A stretch of DNA of 64,000 nucleotides from Mangifera indica. Lineage: Eukaryota > Streptophyta > Magnoliopsida > Sapindales > Anacardiaceae. Position 1 is the stretch's first letter, and every line of letters starts with the position of its first letter. The notes below the pieces were generated by a model that saw nothing but the letters and a program-made list of their open reading frames with translations, was not told the DNA's origin and did no database searches. Below are positions 61,690-64,000 of this stretch, piece by piece. A program made the translations under genes and the position numbers. The stretch lies in the NCBI RefSeq assembly GCF_011075055.1, contig NC_058149.1:15382449-15446448 (forward strand), read 5' to 3'.

Positions 61690-62730
61690 ACTGAAATGAC
61701 TGGAATGCCCTCACAACTTTATGTTCATTGACCATCGCTCGTTCTGCAACCATCATGATCATCTATAGCTGTACATATGAAAGTAGAGGAATGAGTGATA
61801 AAACATTCAATATTTAGGAGACTCTACTGATAACTTCCACTAAAATCCCCAACATGCCCTTAGTCTCGACCTTTACTATCTCTATCATCCGAAATCGACA
61901 TCAAACTCCCTTATAAATGATAATTGGTTCTATATACTGTCTTTATGCTTATACTATACTTTAAGAAATATCTAGACTGCATATCATAACTCCCGGGTCA
62001 AATTATGTTTTGCTCAGTCACTAAAGAACTACTCTTCAAATTTCTATTTGACGTGCCCGTACTAAACTTGGTGGAAACATTTGAATTTGAAATTGTAATC
62101 TAAAATTGTGTACTAAGCTAATCGGTTGATCGAATACAAAGATTTAACACCTTAGCCATATGAGCCATCTTTTTATTCCATTACACAAAACTATATCTCA
62201 GTTGAGTTCTAGTATAAGCAAGTACTCTATTATAGGTTCGGTGTCTTATTGCATATATGCCCTATTACGAGCGGTGTAGGAAATGTATACTTATGGTAAC
62301 CCTTTATAACTATCTTATGATGTTTAGTATGCATGCATCTCAAGTCTTAACTTGACTCGCTCTTGCTTCCACCTAAAATGTATCTCGTGCCATTCTATAA
62401 CTTAACTCTTAAGCATTTAGGATACTACTGCGTACTTGGAATCTTGGTATTGTTGCTCGGGACAACCCATATACCCTTAGTCTAATTCCCTTTCTCATTT
62501 CATTAACTCTACTACATACACGAGTGTGTGCCTATGGACACACAGAGGTGTGTCCCTTTTTATTCTACACACACGGCTACCTTATTGTGACATCTTCCTG
62601 TGTGCAAATTTTCTATACACACAAGTGTGTGCCTCTCTAAATATTTATTTCGCTTTCCTTTTTCTATTATCAATTGCACTACTTTGTAAGGGTATTATAG
62701 TCATTTCACCCCACCCACGATTGTAATAAT
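61690..62730. mobile_element. Decayed LTR-like relative of the 9149-11419 solo LTR family
   Basis: TTGAGTTCTAGTATAAGCAA, TATTGCATATATGCCCTATT and ACGAGCGGTGTAGG (62205-62275) parallel TTGAGCTCTACTACGAGCAT, GTGCCCTACTGCGGGCGG and TATAGTG (9815-9905). Both then have a GTATGCATGCAT or GCATGCATGCAG phrase. Most differences are C-to-T or G-to-A, as expected after long cytosine methylation. Clear ends were not found. A block of CACACGAGTGTGTGCC and ACACACAGAGGTGTGTCCC palindromic phrases is at 62515-62635. Confidence 0.5.
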
Positions 62731-63241
62731 TCTATACAAGAAATGTTCACGTCCTAGTTCATTGTTCACCGGTTAACAATGTCCAACGATCAATGGACTG
62801 CCAGAAAACTCGACCTGAAATCTAGGGTTCGCACATACAAGCGTTCGTCTCATACCACATGGCTGAGTAACGAATGTAGACAACAGATCGAGAAAAACCT
62901 AATTTCAATCTCTACTTTGTTTTTATGCAATAACTCACTGTCTATACATTCCTTGGCACAAATAATAATCCTTACATTGCAATAAGCCAATTCTTAACAC
63001 AAACGAACACCCAAGGGATCAAACGCACTAACTCAAAGCATTAGAACTCAAACTATTAATCATAATATAGAGGATTAACACACATCAAGCCTAACTTTTC
63101 TATATTATGAGACCATTCAACCCCTCCTAAAATTCCATATCACAACTAGATTTCATTCAGCAGGAGATCATCTCAACTATAACATAATCATCATGGCAAT
63201 ATCTATATAACAAATTAAACATATCAACTCATGCATTTCCC
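62731..63241. other. Non-coding stretch
   Basis: Short open frames only. No recognisable product or repeat arms. Confidence 0.4.
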
Positions 63242-63400
63242 TAGGGCTGGACTCGAATTGAGCCAGCTCGAGCTCGAGCTCGAGCTTGGCTCAGACAAGT
63301 CCGAAATGAGCCGGCCTTAGTCGAGCTTGAGCTATTCGCCAGATTTTCTAATTAAAAATTTTAATACAAAACGATTTTGGTTAAAAAAGTATATTGTATT
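63242..63400. mobile_element. Partial relative of the 11871-12210 hAT-type MITE
   Basis: TAGGGCTGGACTCGAATTGA, then GCCAGCTCGAGCTCGAGCTC match the left terminal repeat and AGCTCG-rich arm of the complete copy. An ACAAAACGATTTTGG phrase (63364-63378) may be a worn form of the central palindrome. The right end was not found before the window end. Confidence 0.6.
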
Positions 63401-64000
63401 TTCCATATGAAAAATCTGTAGTTGAATGAATATAGACATATTGTAGCAACAGAACGTGACAAAAGAATTAGGACAAGAAGAGATTTGGGAAGAAAATTAT
63501 AAAGAGAGAAAAGAAATATCTAAAAAATCATCTAATTTAGTAAGAATTGTCATACTACAATAGAATATTCTGAACTGAAAAAACACACAAAAAAAAAAAA
63601 AAAAGCACAGTGTTACAAATAACTTATGTTGAATTTTAGTAATGATGTAACATGAATTATTTCCCACATCTGCGCCTATTCTTATTACTGTTCCTATTAT
63701 TGTAACAGTTATACAAAATCGAACATGAATATAATTACACAAGATAATAAAAACAAAAGTAAAACATCCACAACTGTTCTAAAAAAATGAAAGTTATCAT
63801 CAACCAAACATTTCCTATCAAAACTACTAAACATTTTTGAAAAATCTATTGAGACACAAACTACAAAACAACTATAAATAAAAAAAAAAAAAATAATAAG
63901 CACATATTGCAACAACATTGAAAAAAAATAATGACAATTACTGCATATTGCAACAAAATTGCATGACAAAAGTCGTATGAAAAACATACAAAAGTCTCAT
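63401..64000. other. A-rich non-coding end of the window
   Basis: Long A runs on the plus strand make T/F/I-rich open frames on the minus strand with hydrophobic low-complexity products. No gene was supported. Confidence 0.4.

Noticed and set aside
63497..63987. Phe/Ile/Cys-rich minus-strand ORFs at the window end
   Set aside because: They come from A-rich low-complexity DNA. There are no conserved motifs, splice context or domain.

Overview
This is nuclear DNA of a dicot plant. The evidence is spliced genes with canonical GT/AG introns, AT-rich intergenic DNA, and plant-only proteins: cellulose synthase A, the bZIP factor HY5, an NRT1/PTR transporter, a DYW-class PPR protein and an EG45/PNP-like secreted protein. 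I cannot name the species. The order BT1-like carrier followed by CESA1 matches, from memory, the adjacent Arabidopsis loci At4g32400 and At4g32410, so part of the window looks like conserved synteny.

Layout. 0-6 kb: an NPF (NRT1/PTR) transporter pseudogene on the minus strand, split by a 3.9 kb LTR retrotransposon. The element carries a single intronless ORF of host-gene pieces: poly(A)-binding-protein RRM sequence joined to an aconitase fragment whose two halves are in swapped order. 6-13 kb: repeats only, with a 2.27 kb solo LTR (5-bp target duplication), an hAT-type MITE (8-bp target duplication) and a GC-richer remnant. 13-15 kb: a DYW-class PPR pseudogene (minus), head to head with an intact 14-exon AFG1-like ATPase gene (plus, 14981-21050). 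24.1-24.7 kb: a 3-exon EG45-like/plant natriuretic peptide gene (minus).

26.6-35.2 kb is a transposon cluster. It holds a 6.7 kb Mutator-like element (perfect 9-bp target duplication) with three kinds of internal tandem arrays and a broken N-terminal transposase. Around and inside it are copies of a second long-TIR family, also with 9-bp target duplications. Further copies of that family lie at 42.6-43.5 kb and 50.9-51.8 kb.

35.8-55 kb is the gene-rich part: a BT1-type nucleotide carrier (plus), an Alba-domain protein (minus), CESA1 (minus, 14 exons, 1083 aa) and HY5 (minus, 4 exons, 165 aa). I rebuilt all four from splice sites with frame continuity. 56.1-59.7 kb holds a broken hAT transposase and a long TA microsatellite. 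60.4-60.7 kb holds a small MASS1-like (MAPK kinase substrate) gene that looks frame-shifted. The last 3 kb holds decayed LTR and MITE sequence.

The genes do not form one pathway. CESA1 (cell wall), HY5 (light signalling), BT1 (plastid or mitochondrial nucleotide transport), AFG1 (mitochondrial quality control) and Alba (nucleic-acid binding) are independent housekeeping or regulatory genes with their own promoters. The most unusual item is the retrotransposon with its chimeric, permuted PABP-aconitase ORF.
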